The translations under genes were made by a program, and so were the position numbers. Below, piece after piece: positions 27,782 through 36,334 of a stretch of DNA of 64,000 nucleotides; positions within the stretch are counted from its first letter, which is position 1; the number at the start of each line of letters is the position of its first letter. Below the pieces are notes generated by a model. That model worked only from the letters and a program-made list of their open reading frames with translations. It was not told where the DNA came from and ran no database searches. Source of the DNA: Mycetocola saprophilus (GTDB lineage: Bacteria; Actinomycetota; Actinomycetes; Actinomycetales; Microbacteriaceae). The stretch is from the NCBI RefSeq assembly GCF_000718085.1, contig NZ_JOEC01000001.1, positions 1,116,001-1,180,000 on the forward strand, written 5' to 3'.

Positions 27782-28213
27782 TCACACGGGCTCGGACAGA
27801 ATCCCGCCAGGCAGAACCACGCCGGGCAGACCGGTCGAGGGCGCCGCCGGTTCGGGTAGCGGGGGTCGGGCGGGCGCCGACTCCTCGATGTGGACCACCG
27901 TCACCTGGATACCGGCCACGGCATCCGCGCGGGCGCGGAGCACAGCCTCCACCGCCGCGTGGGTGCGCCGGGCGGTGTCGACGGCGCCCGCGGACGAGTC
28001 CACCCCGATCGCCACGCTCACCCGAACCGCATCGGATTCCCGCTCCAACACCACCAGGGTCGCCGCGCCGTCGCGCAGTCCCAGCAGGCGTGCGCCCACC
28101 TCGACCACCCGAGTCATGGTGAGACCCGCCTGGAAGACACCGGTGACGCCCGGAAGGGCCCGCACCGTCGCCTCAATCTCGACGGCCAGATCAAAGTCTT
28201 CGGCGCTACTCAT
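27782..28213 (-). CDS. Small Asp23-like envelope stress protein
   Basis: A 143-residue protein. The central part (VEIEATVRALPGVTGV..., then VRVSVAIGVDSSAGAVDTARRTHAAV) resembles the alternating strand/helix pattern of Asp23/Gls24 (DUF322) domains. The C-terminal 30 residues are Pro-rich. It overlaps the preceding Asp23-like gene by 4 bases. Assigned by pattern; distant match. Confidence 0.5.
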   Translation of the reverse strand: MSSAEDFDLAVEIEATVRALPGVTGVFQAGLTMTRVVEVGARLLGLRDGAATLVVLERESDAVRVSVAIGVDSSAGAVDTARRTHAAVEAVLRARADAVAGIQVTVVHIEESAPARPPLPEPAAPSTGLPGVVLPGGILSEPV

Positions 28214-28905
28214 CGGTTATCCTCCGGATTGATATCAAGCGAGTGGATCTCTCGCGTCGGCTCGGAACCGGCCGGTTCCGGCCACGCCGGTTCGCCACCC
28301 GCGACGACAATCGGCGCCGAAACATCGCGCACCGAGATGTCGATCCCGGTCACGTTCAGCCCGGTGTGGGTCCGCAGCCGGGCCGCGATCTCTGTGCGCA
28401 GCAGCTCCACACTTGCGGGAATCGGGGTGCCAAAGGCCACGCCGATTTCCAGTCGAATCCGCACCGGAACCCCGAACTCCTCGACCTCACCATCGATAAA
28501 GCAGCGTCCCACCAGCACCCCGGGCACGGCGGTTTCGGCCGCGCGGATCAGCCCGCGAATGGCTCCCTCGGTGATCCCCAGATCCCGTCCGGGCACCTCC
28601 TCGGTCAGCGGGATCCGGCGCCCGGCGCGGGCATCCAGCGCGATCCCCGCGAGAATCCCCTGCACCCAGCCCTCATCGGTGGCCGGTTCCGCCGCCACAT
28701 CGGCGGCCAACAGCTCGGGGGTCAGCGCACGCAGGCGCTCCAGCGCGTCGAGCGCGAGTCTGCACCCGGCCGACTCCTCGATCGCCGGATTGGGCGGGGT
28801 GCGGCCCTCATCCAGGTAGTCGGTGAGGTCCTCGAGGGTAAACCCGTCGAGCTCCTCCGGCTCCACACCGAGGGTTTTCAGGTCATAGTCTGGTTCACCG
28901 GTCAT
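28210..28905 (-). CDS. Asp23/Gls24-like protein, sigma-linked
   Basis: A 231-residue cytoplasmic protein. The first 100 residues are helical and acidic. From about residue 110 an Asp23-type domain follows, with GITEGAIRGLIRAAETAVPGVLVGR and VRIRLEIGVAFGTPIPASVELLRTE read as its helix and strand elements. The ATG at 28905 overlaps the sigma factor stop by 4 bases (ATGA), so the two are co-translated. It may be the sigma factor's partner, but no anti-sigma motif is seen. Confidence 0.55.
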   Translation of the reverse strand: MTGEPDYDLKTLGVEPEELDGFTLEDLTDYLDEGRTPPNPAIEESAGCRLALDALERLRALTPELLAADVAAEPATDEGWVQGILAGIALDARAGRRIPLTEEVPGRDLGITEGAIRGLIRAAETAVPGVLVGRCFIDGEVEEFGVPVRIRLEIGVAFGTPIPASVELLRTEIAARLRTHTGLNVTGIDISVRDVSAPIVVAGGEPAWPEPAGSEPTREIHSLDINPEDNR

Positions 28906-29468
28906 CGCCACTGCTCCATCCGTACGATGATGTATTTTCGGGCGCGGGCCAGGAGGCCACGGACGGTCGAGAGTGGCAGATCCAGTTCCTCGGCGATCTC
29001 GTCATACCCGTAATCGCCAAGCTCTCGAAGCACCCAGCACTCGCGCTGGGCGTCCGGCAATTCTTTCAGCGCCGCGCTGAGTGCCGCAACACTGGCCAGG
29101 GCCTCGGCCCGTCTCGGCGGGGTCGCGGCGGGCGATGCCACGGGCTCCACCAGATCGATATCCGCATGGGGCCGGGAGCTGCGCAGCCGATCCACGGCCT
29201 TGCGGCTGGTGATACGCATCAGCCAGCTCTTGACCCGCTCGAGATTTTCCAGCTCGGGCAGCTGCGCCCAGGCGGTGATGAAGGTGTCCTGCACCACATC
29301 GTCCACCTCGGCGCTGCCGGGCAGGATGCGGCGTGCATAGGCGCGCATCATCGGGGTGTACCGCCGAACCAGAACCGCGAAGGCCGCGGCATCACCGTCG
29401 GCAGCCCGCCCGGCAACGATCCGGTCATCCGCGTTTTCCAACGCACTAGAGAATCGTTCACCGCTCAT
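28902..29468 (-). CDS. ECF-type RNA polymerase sigma factor
   Basis: A 188-residue sigma-70 family ECF factor. Region 2 is FAVLVRRYTPMMRAYARRI... DDVVQDTFITAWAQL. Region 4 is LPDAQRECWVLRELGDYGYDEIAEELDLPLSTVRGLLARAR. It is the first gene of a three-gene run with two Asp23-like proteins and is adjacent to the larger Asp23 operon. It probably drives envelope-stress expression of one or both. No classical ZAS-type anti-sigma gene is present. Confidence 0.9.
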   Translation of the reverse strand: MSGERFSSALENADDRIVAGRAADGDAAAFAVLVRRYTPMMRAYARRILPGSAEVDDVVQDTFITAWAQLPELENLERVKSWLMRITSRKAVDRLRSSRPHADIDLVEPVASPAATPPRRAEALASVAALSAALKELPDAQRECWVLRELGDYGYDEIAEELDLPLSTVRGLLARARKYIIVRMEQWR

Positions 29469-29645
29469 ACCCCGTCCCCCTCAGTCGATGAGTATTCGCC
29501 GCCGGCCACACACGGATTGCTCCGCCGCGTGCCCGGTTGTGAACTCATCCTCTCCCGCCGTCTCGGACGAAACAAGAGTATTTTGTCCATTCGTTATCTA
29601 TCGTCACGTGAACGGGGGCGAACCACCCGGTTCGCCCCCAATCGA

Positions 29646-29819
29646 CTACTTCTTGAAGGCGTCCTTGACGTCCTCGACGGTGTCCTTCACGTCACCCTTG
29701 ACCTGATCGGCCTTGCCCTCGGCAACCAGCTTGTCGTTGTCGGTGACGGTGCCGATGACCTCCTTGGCCTTTCCGACGACGGTGTCCGCTGCTGCCTTGA
29801 TTCGGTTTTCTGCACTCAT
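29646..29819 (-). CDS. CsbD-family stress protein (57 aa)
   Basis: A 57-residue hydrophilic protein with the CsbD pattern: an N-terminal NRIKAAADTVVGKAKEVIG, then GKADQVKGDVKDTVEDVKDAF. It starts with ATG at 29819 and has GGAGCAAC upstream. CsbD-like proteins are general-stress proteins of unknown mechanism. It is the last gene of the Asp23/AmaP operon. Confidence 0.85.
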   Translation of the reverse strand: MSAENRIKAAADTVVGKAKEVIGTVTDNDKLVAEGKADQVKGDVKDTVEDVKDAFKK

Positions 29820-29845
29820 GATGTTGCTCCTTTGATGGTTGGTGA

Positions 29846-30061
29846 CTAGTTGCCGACGAGAGACTTGCGTGTCTTCTCGATGGACTTTTGGGCGTTCTTG
29901 GCGAACTTCTTGCGCGCCTTCTTGGCGTCCGGGCTCGTCCAGAGCCGCTCGACCTGATGGCGCAGATCCTCATAGTTCTTGCCGCGATTCTTAGCCGACT
30001 GCACACCCACAAAATAGGCGGCCACCACGAGGATTGCGATAATCAAAAGATTCTTTGGCAT
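29846..30061 (-). CDS. Small membrane-anchored basic protein
   Basis: A 71-residue protein with one N-terminal helix (NLLIIAILVVAAYFVGV) and a Lys/Arg-rich C-terminal part (KKARKKFAKNAQKSIEK). It lies between amaP-like and csbD-like genes in the stress operon. Short membrane proteins of this composition are regular partners of Asp23 loci in actinobacteria (recollection). No function known. Confidence 0.7.
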   Translation of the reverse strand: MPKNLLIIAILVVAAYFVGVQSAKNRGKNYEDLRHQVERLWTSPDAKKARKKFAKNAQKSIEKTRKSLVGN

Positions 30062-30109
30062 CCGTACCACTCCTTCTTATTGAGATTGACGCTTGATGAA
30101 ATTGACGAC

Positions 30110-30727
30110 CTAGCGCACCCGCGTTGCCGAGCGCCACCGGTCCAGCCATCCCCGACCCTGCAGGTGCAGGATCACGGGAATCGTTGTGCCCGCCAGGGCG
30201 TCCCAGTCGCGCACAGCCCGCTCGACCTCATCGAGCACGCGCGGCACCCGGGCACCTCGGCGCAGGGTGATGCTGAGTCGGATCGCCGGTGCCCGCCGAA
30301 CCCGATAGACACCGGTACCGGCCGAGAGCACATCGGTGCTCTCGCGCAGCCGGGCGGCGATCAGGTTCTCGACCAGATTGGCGTCCAACTCGGTGTCCCC
30401 CTGCCCACCCTCGATGCGCAGAACCGTGGCGGTTTTTCCGCCGCCCCGGGTGGAGAGGAAGATGATCAGCAGCACCAATAGGATGACCAGCTTGGCGATC
30501 AACAGGACCGCCGCCCCGGAGAGGGCGACCCCGCCGGGGAGTTCAAACCAGAACGATCCCAGCCAGTCACCGAGGGTGCCGAGCCAGCCGGCCACGGTGT
30601 CCCGCAGGCCGTCGGCCCACCGCGGCAGTTTTCCGCTGGCCAGCACGAGGAACACTCCGACCATCGCCAGCGCGAGTCCGGTCACCAGCAGCAGGGCACG
30701 ATTCACGATGCGGTTGGTCGCGTTCAT
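30110..30727 (-). CDS. AmaP-like Asp23 membrane anchor
   Basis: A 205-residue protein with two N-terminal helices (about residues 8-30 and 70-94) and a soluble Asp23-like C-terminal domain. This matches the layout of AmaP, which anchors Asp23 to the membrane in staphylococci. It overlaps the upstream DUF6286 gene by 4 bases. Function is inferred from topology and operon. Confidence 0.65.
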   Translation of the reverse strand: MNATNRIVNRALLLVTGLALAMVGVFLVLASGKLPRWADGLRDTVAGWLGTLGDWLGSFWFELPGGVALSGAAVLLIAKLVILLVLLIIFLSTRGGGKTATVLRIEGGQGDTELDANLVENLIAARLRESTDVLSAGTGVYRVRRAPAIRLSITLRRGARVPRVLDEVERAVRDWDALAGTTIPVILHLQGRGWLDRWRSATRVR

Positions 30728-31290
30728 GAGACCACCCCACGTTCGGCGATCCGCACCCGGACCGTGCTGGGAAAGCCGGCCGCGACCAGTGTGTCCTGGG
30801 CGACCTCCCGCACCGATTCGGGATTGAGCGCGACCCCGCTGGTGGGTGTGACGTGCACACTCGCCTGGGTGCGTCCCACCACAACCGACACGTTGCCACG
30901 GTCGAGCCCCTCGGCCTCGGCAACCCGGTCGGCCACGGTGTCGGCAAGAACCCCGTTATCCACGAGGATTGCCAGCCGCTCGGTGGTGCGGGACCGTCGG
31001 TCGCGACGTCCCGGTGCGAGGGCCAGCCAGATCAGCAGGATCGCCAGCACCAGCAGGATGGTTCCTGCGCCCAGGGCCACCGATCCCACGTCGAAGGCCG
31101 CGCGGCGTCCGGAGAGGAACTCGGCCAGCGTGTCACCCACGCGCTCATCGATGATCATCCAGATACCCAGCACCAGCAGGCCACCACAGAGAATCACCAG
31201 CAGGCTCGCGACCACCACGGCCGGTGCCGTGCGCGAATCGTGGCTCTCGCGTCGGAGAACGCGGGTATAGACGTTCGAATCGATACTCAT
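30724..31290 (-). CDS. DUF6286-type membrane protein
   Basis: A 188-residue protein with two membrane helices (about 23-45 and 71-92) and a C-terminal domain with RLAILVDNGVLADTVADRVAE and VHVTPTSG. This is the layout of actinobacterial DUF6286 proteins that accompany Asp23 genes. It is coupled by overlaps to both neighbours. Role unknown. Confidence 0.65.
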   Translation of the reverse strand: MSIDSNVYTRVLRRESHDSRTAPAVVVASLLVILCGGLLVLGIWMIIDERVGDTLAEFLSGRRAAFDVGSVALGAGTILLVLAILLIWLALAPGRRDRRSRTTERLAILVDNGVLADTVADRVAEAEGLDRGNVSVVVGRTQASVHVTPTSGVALNPESVREVAQDTLVAAGFPSTVRVRIAERGVVS

Positions 31291-31634
31291 ATCACCCTCC
31301 TCTCGCGCACCTCGCGGACACCCGAGTACCGGATATCCACGATCGAGACGTTGCGTCCGGCGAGCGAATCCAGTCCCCGAATCACCGCCTCGCGCAGCGC
31401 CTCGGCCCGGGCACCCAGGGTGTCCCCCGGACGCTGGCCGAGGGCGACCGGAACGGTCACCGTGGCCTTCAACGCGCCGGCCTCATCCGAAAAGGAAACC
31501 GATACGTCCTGGGCGGTCACCCGTGCGGCATCGCGCACCAGTCCCACCGCGAGATGCTGAAGCGCCCGGCCCGTGACGGTGGTCCGTCCGATGAGATTGC
31601 GCTCACCGGTGTCGGCTCGGACGTCCCCGGTCAT
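31287..31634 (-). CDS. Small Asp23/Gls24-like protein
   Basis: A 115-residue protein. The first half reads GRTTVTGRALQHLAVGLVRDAARVTAQDVSVSF, then VTVPVALG, ending in the strand pattern ISVVDIRYSG-like. It fits a shortened Asp23 domain without a membrane segment. Overlaps the DUF2273-like and DUF6286 genes by 4 bases each. Confidence 0.55.
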   Translation of the reverse strand: MTGDVRADTGERNLIGRTTVTGRALQHLAVGLVRDAARVTAQDVSVSFSDEAGALKATVTVPVALGQRPGDTLGARAEALREAVIRGLDSLAGRNVSIVDIRYSGVREVRERRVI

Positions 31635-31822
31635 GACGACGAACGCCGTCCACGGAACACGTCCGCCAGGGCGCGTACGTCCAGTCGTCCATCGGCAATC
31701 CGGCCGATCCCCGCTCCCACCAGCATCGCCACGGCGACGAGCACAAAGGCCCAGAAGCCGAGCACGATCCAGGTCAGGGCGAGGACCGCTCCGATTGCGG
31801 CCCCCACTCCCGACTTACTCAC
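31631..31822 (-). CDS. DUF2273-like small membrane protein
   Basis: A 63-residue protein with two helices separated by a short turn (AAIGAVLALTWIVLGFWAFVLVAVAMLVGAGIG, described here in two parts) and a basic tail. DUF2273 proteins are standard members of Asp23/AmaP operons. Overlaps the first Asp23 gene by 4 bases. Confidence 0.65.
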   Translation of the reverse strand: MSKSGVGAAIGAVLALTWIVLGFWAFVLVAVAMLVGAGIGRIADGRLDVRALADVFRGRRSSS

Positions 31823-32274
31823 TGGACTCGAGCCTCCTGCGGAGCCTTCTGCTCCTCGTGGTCATCCTCGGAGGGAATGTGGACGTCGTTGACGGTCACG
31901 TTGACCTCGGTGACGTCGAGTCCCACCAGGTCCTCGATTGCGCGATAGATTGCCGCGCGGACATCATCGGCAACCTTCTGCAGCGACACCGGGTACTCGG
32001 CCACGATGGTCACGTCGGCGGCGGCCTGCTTCTCGCCCACCTCGACGCTGATTCCCTGGGTGAGGTCGGTGGTGTTCAGCGCATCGCGGATCGCGCCGAC
32101 CACCCGGGCGGCACCTCCACCGAGGGCGTAAACGCCGGGGACCTCGCGGGCGGCGATACCGGCGATCTTGGCGACAACTCCGTCATCAATGGTGGTCTTG
32201 CCACCGAGGCTTCCGGCGGCCACGCCTGCCGGGTCGATCTTCGTCTGGGGGTTGTTTCCGGTTACGTTAGCCAT
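31819..32274 (-). CDS. Asp23/Gls24 family envelope stress protein
   Basis: A 151-residue protein and the clearest Asp23 homologue here: TTIDDGVVAKIAGIAAREV, then VYALGGGAARVV, ISVEVGEKQAAADVTIVAEY and VNVTVNDVHIP. The tail is acidic with Glu/His. It heads a seven-gene operon (Asp23, DUF2273, Asp23-like, DUF6286, AmaP-like, small membrane protein, CsbD). The ATG at 32274 has AAGGAG 6 bases upstream. Confidence 0.88.
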   Translation of the reverse strand: MANVTGNNPQTKIDPAGVAAGSLGGKTTIDDGVVAKIAGIAAREVPGVYALGGGAARVVGAIRDALNTTDLTQGISVEVGEKQAAADVTIVAEYPVSLQKVADDVRAAIYRAIEDLVGLDVTEVNVTVNDVHIPSEDDHEEQKAPQEARVQ

Positions 32275-32477
32275 GATGTTCTCCTTCACAAACCTGTCCG
32301 CACGTCCCGGTGCGGATCGCCTGAAGCGGCGACACAACTAGGACGTGTCCGGCACGGAAATCGTCACAAAACAGTCGGCATGTTTTTGAACGCGCGGCGG
32401 AAAAGCCCGGATTTCCGGGGGAACTTCCTGGATATCTGGCGGAACCAACGTTAGACTCAGTCGTAGGAAACGGAGGA

Positions 32478-33077
32478 ATGATGTCGATCAAACAGCAGCG
32501 CAGCGCCGATGCCGCCCTCGTGCACGAGGCCGTACGCGCGGTGACCGGTGCCGACGCGACCCCGGCCGAGGTGGCCGACCTCCTGGAGCGGGTCCGCGCC
32601 CGGACCGCGGTGAGTGAGCTCTCCGGCGTTCTCGCCCGCACGGCCCAGGCCCCACACCCGGCGCTCGCCCGCGCCGCCCAGGCGGGGGAAAACGAGATCC
32701 GGGCGATCGATGCCGAGTTTGGCCTGCTGACCAGTGCCGAGGTGGCCAAGATTCTCGGTTCCTCCTCCACGCCGAGCGCGGTTCGGGCACTCGCCAGCGA
32801 TATGCGTGGACGCGGCGAGCTCCTGGCCCTCAAACGGCTCAACCGGTTTGTCTATCCGGGGTTCCAGTTTGATCGGGGGCGGGGACGAGTCAAGCCGTGT
32901 GTGAAACCGCTGGTGGCGCTCGCCCATGCCAGCGACTGGGACGAGGTTGATGCGGTGCTCTGGCTCTGCGCCCCGAGCACCTACTTTGACGATGCGTCAC
33001 GCCCGGTAGACCACCTCGACACCGATCCCGAGCGGGTTTTGGAGATTGCCCGGCGCGCATGGAATCCCGGCTGGTAG
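32478..33077 (+). CDS. Antitoxin, Xre/MbcA/ParS-like
   Basis: A 199-residue protein lying directly before the RES toxin gene, which overlaps its end by 19 bp. The C-terminal part (VKPLVALAHASDWDEVDAVLWLCAPSTYF, read in two parts, then VDHLDTDPERVLEIARRAW) resembles the toxin-binding domain of Xre/MbcA antitoxins that neutralise RES toxins. The middle carries helix-turn-helix-like AEVAKILGSSSTPSAVRALA. Two adjacent ATGs exist (32478, 32481); GGAGG is so close that 32481 may be used. It probably represses its own operon. Confidence 0.78.
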   Translation: MMSIKQQRSADAALVHEAVRAVTGADATPAEVADLLERVRARTAVSELSGVLARTAQAPHPALARAAQAGENEIRAIDAEFGLLTSAEVAKILGSSSTPSAVRALASDMRGRGELLALKRLNRFVYPGFQFDRGRGRVKPCVKPLVALAHASDWDEVDAVLWLCAPSTYFDDASRPVDHLDTDPERVLEIARRAWNPGW

Positions 33078-33688
33078 TCCCGGCACCGCCGGAACCGTTC
33101 GATCCCGAGACGATTGAGGTCCCCGCGGGCCTTGTGCTGTTTCGGGTGCATGCGGCCGAGCGCCTGGCGACCACCTTCAACCCGGGTTTTGGGGCCCCCA
33201 CCCGCTTTGCCTTCTTCGGCGAGCCGAGGGTTCCGGTGCTCTATGCGGCCGAAACCGAGCAGGCGGCGATCGCCGAAACCCTGCTCCACGACACCCCGCT
33301 GAGCGGCGGCACGCTCCTGCCCTCCGCCTATCGCGGCCGCCGTCTCTCGCGGATCACCACGGCCCGCCCGCTCCGCTTCGCCTCGCTGCTGGGCCTCGGC
33401 CTCCGTCGGCTCGGGGTGAGTGCCGACCAGGTCACCGCGACCCCCGCCGCCCACTATGAACACACGGTGCCCTGGGCACGCGCCGCCCACGAAGCGGGGT
33501 TCGACGGCATCGCCTATATGAGCCGCCAGTGCAACTCGGACCGCGCGTTCGTCTTCTTCGGCGACCGAGCCCCCGCAGCCCTCGCCCCCGAAGCGGAACT
33601 CCACTGGGACTTCGACGACCCCACGGCCGGACTCCCCCGCCTGATCACCTTCTGCACCGCCCTGGGCGTAGAGGTGGTGGCGAGGTAG
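33059..33688 (+). CDS. RES-domain toxin (NAD+-consuming)
   Basis: A 209-residue RES domain protein. Landmarks are R29 (LFRVH), Y62 and E73 (LYAAET...AIAETL), and the Ser/Asn/Asp region near YMSRQCNSDRAFVFF. RES toxins destroy or transfer NAD+ and are held in check by an adjacent Xre/MbcA antitoxin. The start at 33059 overlaps the antitoxin by 19 bases. Activity is inferred from family, not shown. Confidence 0.82.
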   Translation: MESRLVVPAPPEPFDPETIEVPAGLVLFRVHAAERLATTFNPGFGAPTRFAFFGEPRVPVLYAAETEQAAIAETLLHDTPLSGGTLLPSAYRGRRLSRITTARPLRFASLLGLGLRRLGVSADQVTATPAAHYEHTVPWARAAHEAGFDGIAYMSRQCNSDRAFVFFGDRAPAALAPEAELHWDFDDPTAGLPRLITFCTALGVEVVAR

Positions 33689-33735
33689 CGCGGACGCTGC
33701 GGGATAAGGATCCCCCGTCACACGGGTGCACGTGA

Positions 33736-34371
33736 CTATCCGAGTCGAAACCGGGTGTCGCAGGTATCGGCGAAGTCCTCATCGTGGGTCGCGATGACCA
33801 CCGTTGCCCCGGCATCCGCTCGCGCACGCAGCAGGCTCATGACCCGTGCGCGATTGGCGGCATCGAGGGAGGCGGTGGGTTCGTCGGCGAGGATCAGGTG
33901 CGCCTGGCGGTAGATGGCTCGGGCGATCGCGAGCCGCTGCTTTTCGCCGCCGCTGAGTCGCGCGGCAAGCTCCCGTTCGCGCCCGGAGAGCCCCACCTGT
34001 TCCAGGGCGGTGTGCAGTTTTCCGGCGTCTCCACGCACGGTAGCTCCGAGTGGGCCCAGCGCCATGACCGTGTTGGCCGCAACCGTACGCTCCTCGATGG
34101 TGCCATAGTCCTGAAAGACGAACGCAGCATGCGCACGCCAGAACGCGCGACGGGCGCGCTCCGATGCACGAGAGAAATCGGCACCGTCTATCAGGAGCGT
34201 GCCGCGTGAAATCGGGAGCAAAAGCCCAAGGGCATGCAGCAGCGTGGTTTTACCGCTGCCACTGGGTCCGGAGAGCGCGGTAATGGTTCCCGGGGTACAG
34301 GACAGCGAGACTCCTCGAATCAGCGTGTGATCGGCGAGGCGGACCTCGATGTTCCGGGTTTCGATGTGCAT
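33736..34371 (-). CDS. ABC transporter ATPase of lactococcin-972-type locus
   Basis: A 211-residue nucleotide-binding subunit of the MacB/LolD-like size. The Walker A is GPSGSGKTTLLHALG, the signature LSGGEKQRLAIARAI and Walker B LILADEPTASLD. It is 8 bp after the large membrane protein gene. With it, it forms the transporter that accompanies lactococcin-972-type bacteriocins, acting in export or self-protection. Confidence 0.9.
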   Translation of the reverse strand: MHIETRNIEVRLADHTLIRGVSLSCTPGTITALSGPSGSGKTTLLHALGLLLPISRGTLLIDGADFSRASERARRAFWRAHAAFVFQDYGTIEERTVAANTVMALGPLGATVRGDAGKLHTALEQVGLSGRERELAARLSGGEKQRLAIARAIYRQAHLILADEPTASLDAANRARVMSLLRARADAGATVVIATHDEDFADTCDTRFRLG

Positions 34372-34379
34372 GAGGTCTC

Positions 34380-36320
34380 CTAAAAGAGTCGGCGACGCAG
34401 GTGAGTGAATACGCGCTGCCCCGCGCGCACATGGGTGAGCGGGGCCAGGAGGATCGCGAACAGTCCCACCCCGCCAATAACCCAGAACCCCGGTTGCTGG
34501 GTGATACCAACGATGGCGGTGATGATCACGACAACCACGACCCCCTGAATGCTCTCGGTTCGGACCCGGGCGGCCACGACACGCAGCGGCCGCACGCCGG
34601 CCACCCGGAGCGGATGGTCGGCCCGCGCATTCACCTCCGCGTGAATGCGCGCCCCCAGGATGGTGGCCAACACGAGCCCCAGTATGAGCGCGGCCAAGGC
34701 CGCGGCGCTCAGCGTGGCAAAACCCGCGGCGAACTGCGCCTGAACCAGCCCGTTTTCGGCAATGTAGCGTGCGCGCACCTCACCCTGTAGCCCAAATTCG
34801 GCGAGCAGCTGCTGGGCCGATTCACGATCACGAAGCACGATATTGCCGCTGGTTGCGAGTGCCGCGAGAAAATCATTATTGAACACGTTAAGGTTTTCAA
34901 ACATCACGATTCCCACCCCTGGTCGCGCGTCCAGGGTGCCGTTTCCGAGTCCCACTCCGAGGACATCGGTGCCCGGCACCGGAGTCAACAGCTCGAGACT
35001 TTCTGAAACAGAACGAGCCTGCTCGGACGTCCCGGTCCAGTTTTCAAGATCCTGCCGAAAGGATTCGCGCAGTGATTGCGAGGCTCGATTGCGGGTTCCC
35101 GCGGGAACTCGATCCTCGGGAAACCAGCGCGGCGTGGCAAACATGATCGCCGCCGGGATATTTCCGGTTACCCCATACTCACGCAGTTGCTCCCGCTCCC
35201 AGACGATCGATAGCGCCGCCAAGCCGCGCTCATCGGCAGCGCGCAGCATGGCCGCAACCGGGGTTCTCAGACGCTGCCACCGCTCCTCGGTACCGGATGG
35301 GATCACGATCTCCGTGCGCTGTCCCAGACTTTCCCACTGCGAGAGTTGACGCGCCGCGTCCGAAGCGTGCGCCTGTGCACTCAGTGCGGGCGACAGCATT
35401 CCCAAAACCGCGGCCAGCAGGATCACTCGAGCGATCGCACCCACGCGTCCCAGTGCACGCATGGGCGGTATCCGCCGAGCCAGCATCCGTGACGTCGGAA
35501 GAGATGCGGCCGTTACCGAGACCCCCACCAGAACAGCCAGAATCCACCCCGTGAGAATTCCGCCCGCCAGGAGGGTGGCGATTCGCGGCACAAATACCCA
35601 GCCGCGCCACAGCCCAACAATGAGCGCCGTCACGGCCGTCAGCGCGGTGGAGGTTCCCAGGAATGTGCCGCTAAAGAGGCGAATATCCGCAAGCAAAACC
35701 CTGCTCGGACGGATCCCCGCCAGGATACTGAGCGCTCGCCCGCGCGCTCGGACCGTGAGCCAGCCGAGCATGGAAACAATGCTCAGCCCGAAGACCGCAA
35801 GCGTCGCCATGAGAAAGCTCGGTTGGCTCAGCACCAGGCGGATAGTCTCCCCCGGGGAGTCCTGACGCCAACTCATATCGATTGCGACCGAACGTGCCCA
35901 GCGAGCGAAACCGGCGCGGTCCGCGGTTGTCCCCGTAACCAGATACTCCCCCGCCGTCGGGCTCGACTCAAGCCGATCCGCCCCAACCAGGCTAGCCGCG
36001 GGCAGCGGACCGAATCGAGGAACGCTCTTGGGGCGATCACGCTCCCGTTCCAGCTCCGCGTACACGGATCCACCTCCCGATACCGCCGCCGGAAGTGCCC
36101 GCACCAGCCCCAACCCGAATCGCGCACTCGCTGCGGCAAGGTCGGATCTGAGACGGGCGTCGTCGGTCGCACCGGACGGATATGTCAGCACGACACTCGC
36201 CCGTGCCCCCACCGCCTCGGGAAGCGAACGATCCCGCAAGTCGGTGATCAGGGCAGCAAGAATCAGGATGAGGACACAGGCCACCACCGCGATCCCCGCC
36301 ACCCCGCGCTTACGCACCAC
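34380..36320 (-). CDS. Bacteriocin-associated integral membrane protein
   Basis: A 646-residue protein with one N-terminal helix, an extracellular domain, several central helices, a second large extracellular loop and three C-terminal helices. This is the layout of DUF1430/YxeA-type proteins encoded beside lactococcin-972 bacteriocins. The GTG at 36320 is chosen: GGGAGGGG lies 5 bases upstream and the gap to the bacteriocin stop is 15 bp. The longer frame from 36374 would overlap it. It pairs with the downstream ATPase. Confidence 0.75.
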   Translation of the reverse strand: MVRKRGVAGIAVVACVLILILAALITDLRDRSLPEAVGARASVVLTYPSGATDDARLRSDLAAASARFGLGLVRALPAAVSGGGSVYAELERERDRPKSVPRFGPLPAASLVGADRLESSPTAGEYLVTGTTADRAGFARWARSVAIDMSWRQDSPGETIRLVLSQPSFLMATLAVFGLSIVSMLGWLTVRARGRALSILAGIRPSRVLLADIRLFSGTFLGTSTALTAVTALIVGLWRGWVFVPRIATLLAGGILTGWILAVLVGVSVTAASLPTSRMLARRIPPMRALGRVGAIARVILLAAVLGMLSPALSAQAHASDAARQLSQWESLGQRTEIVIPSGTEERWQRLRTPVAAMLRAADERGLAALSIVWEREQLREYGVTGNIPAAIMFATPRWFPEDRVPAGTRNRASQSLRESFRQDLENWTGTSEQARSVSESLELLTPVPGTDVLGVGLGNGTLDARPGVGIVMFENLNVFNNDFLAALATSGNIVLRDRESAQQLLAEFGLQGEVRARYIAENGLVQAQFAAGFATLSAAALAALILGLVLATILGARIHAEVNARADHPLRVAGVRPLRVVAARVRTESIQGVVVVVIITAIVGITQQPGFWVIGGVGLFAILLAPLTHVRAGQRVFTHLRRRLF

Positions 36321-36334
36321 CCGTGCCCCTCCCG

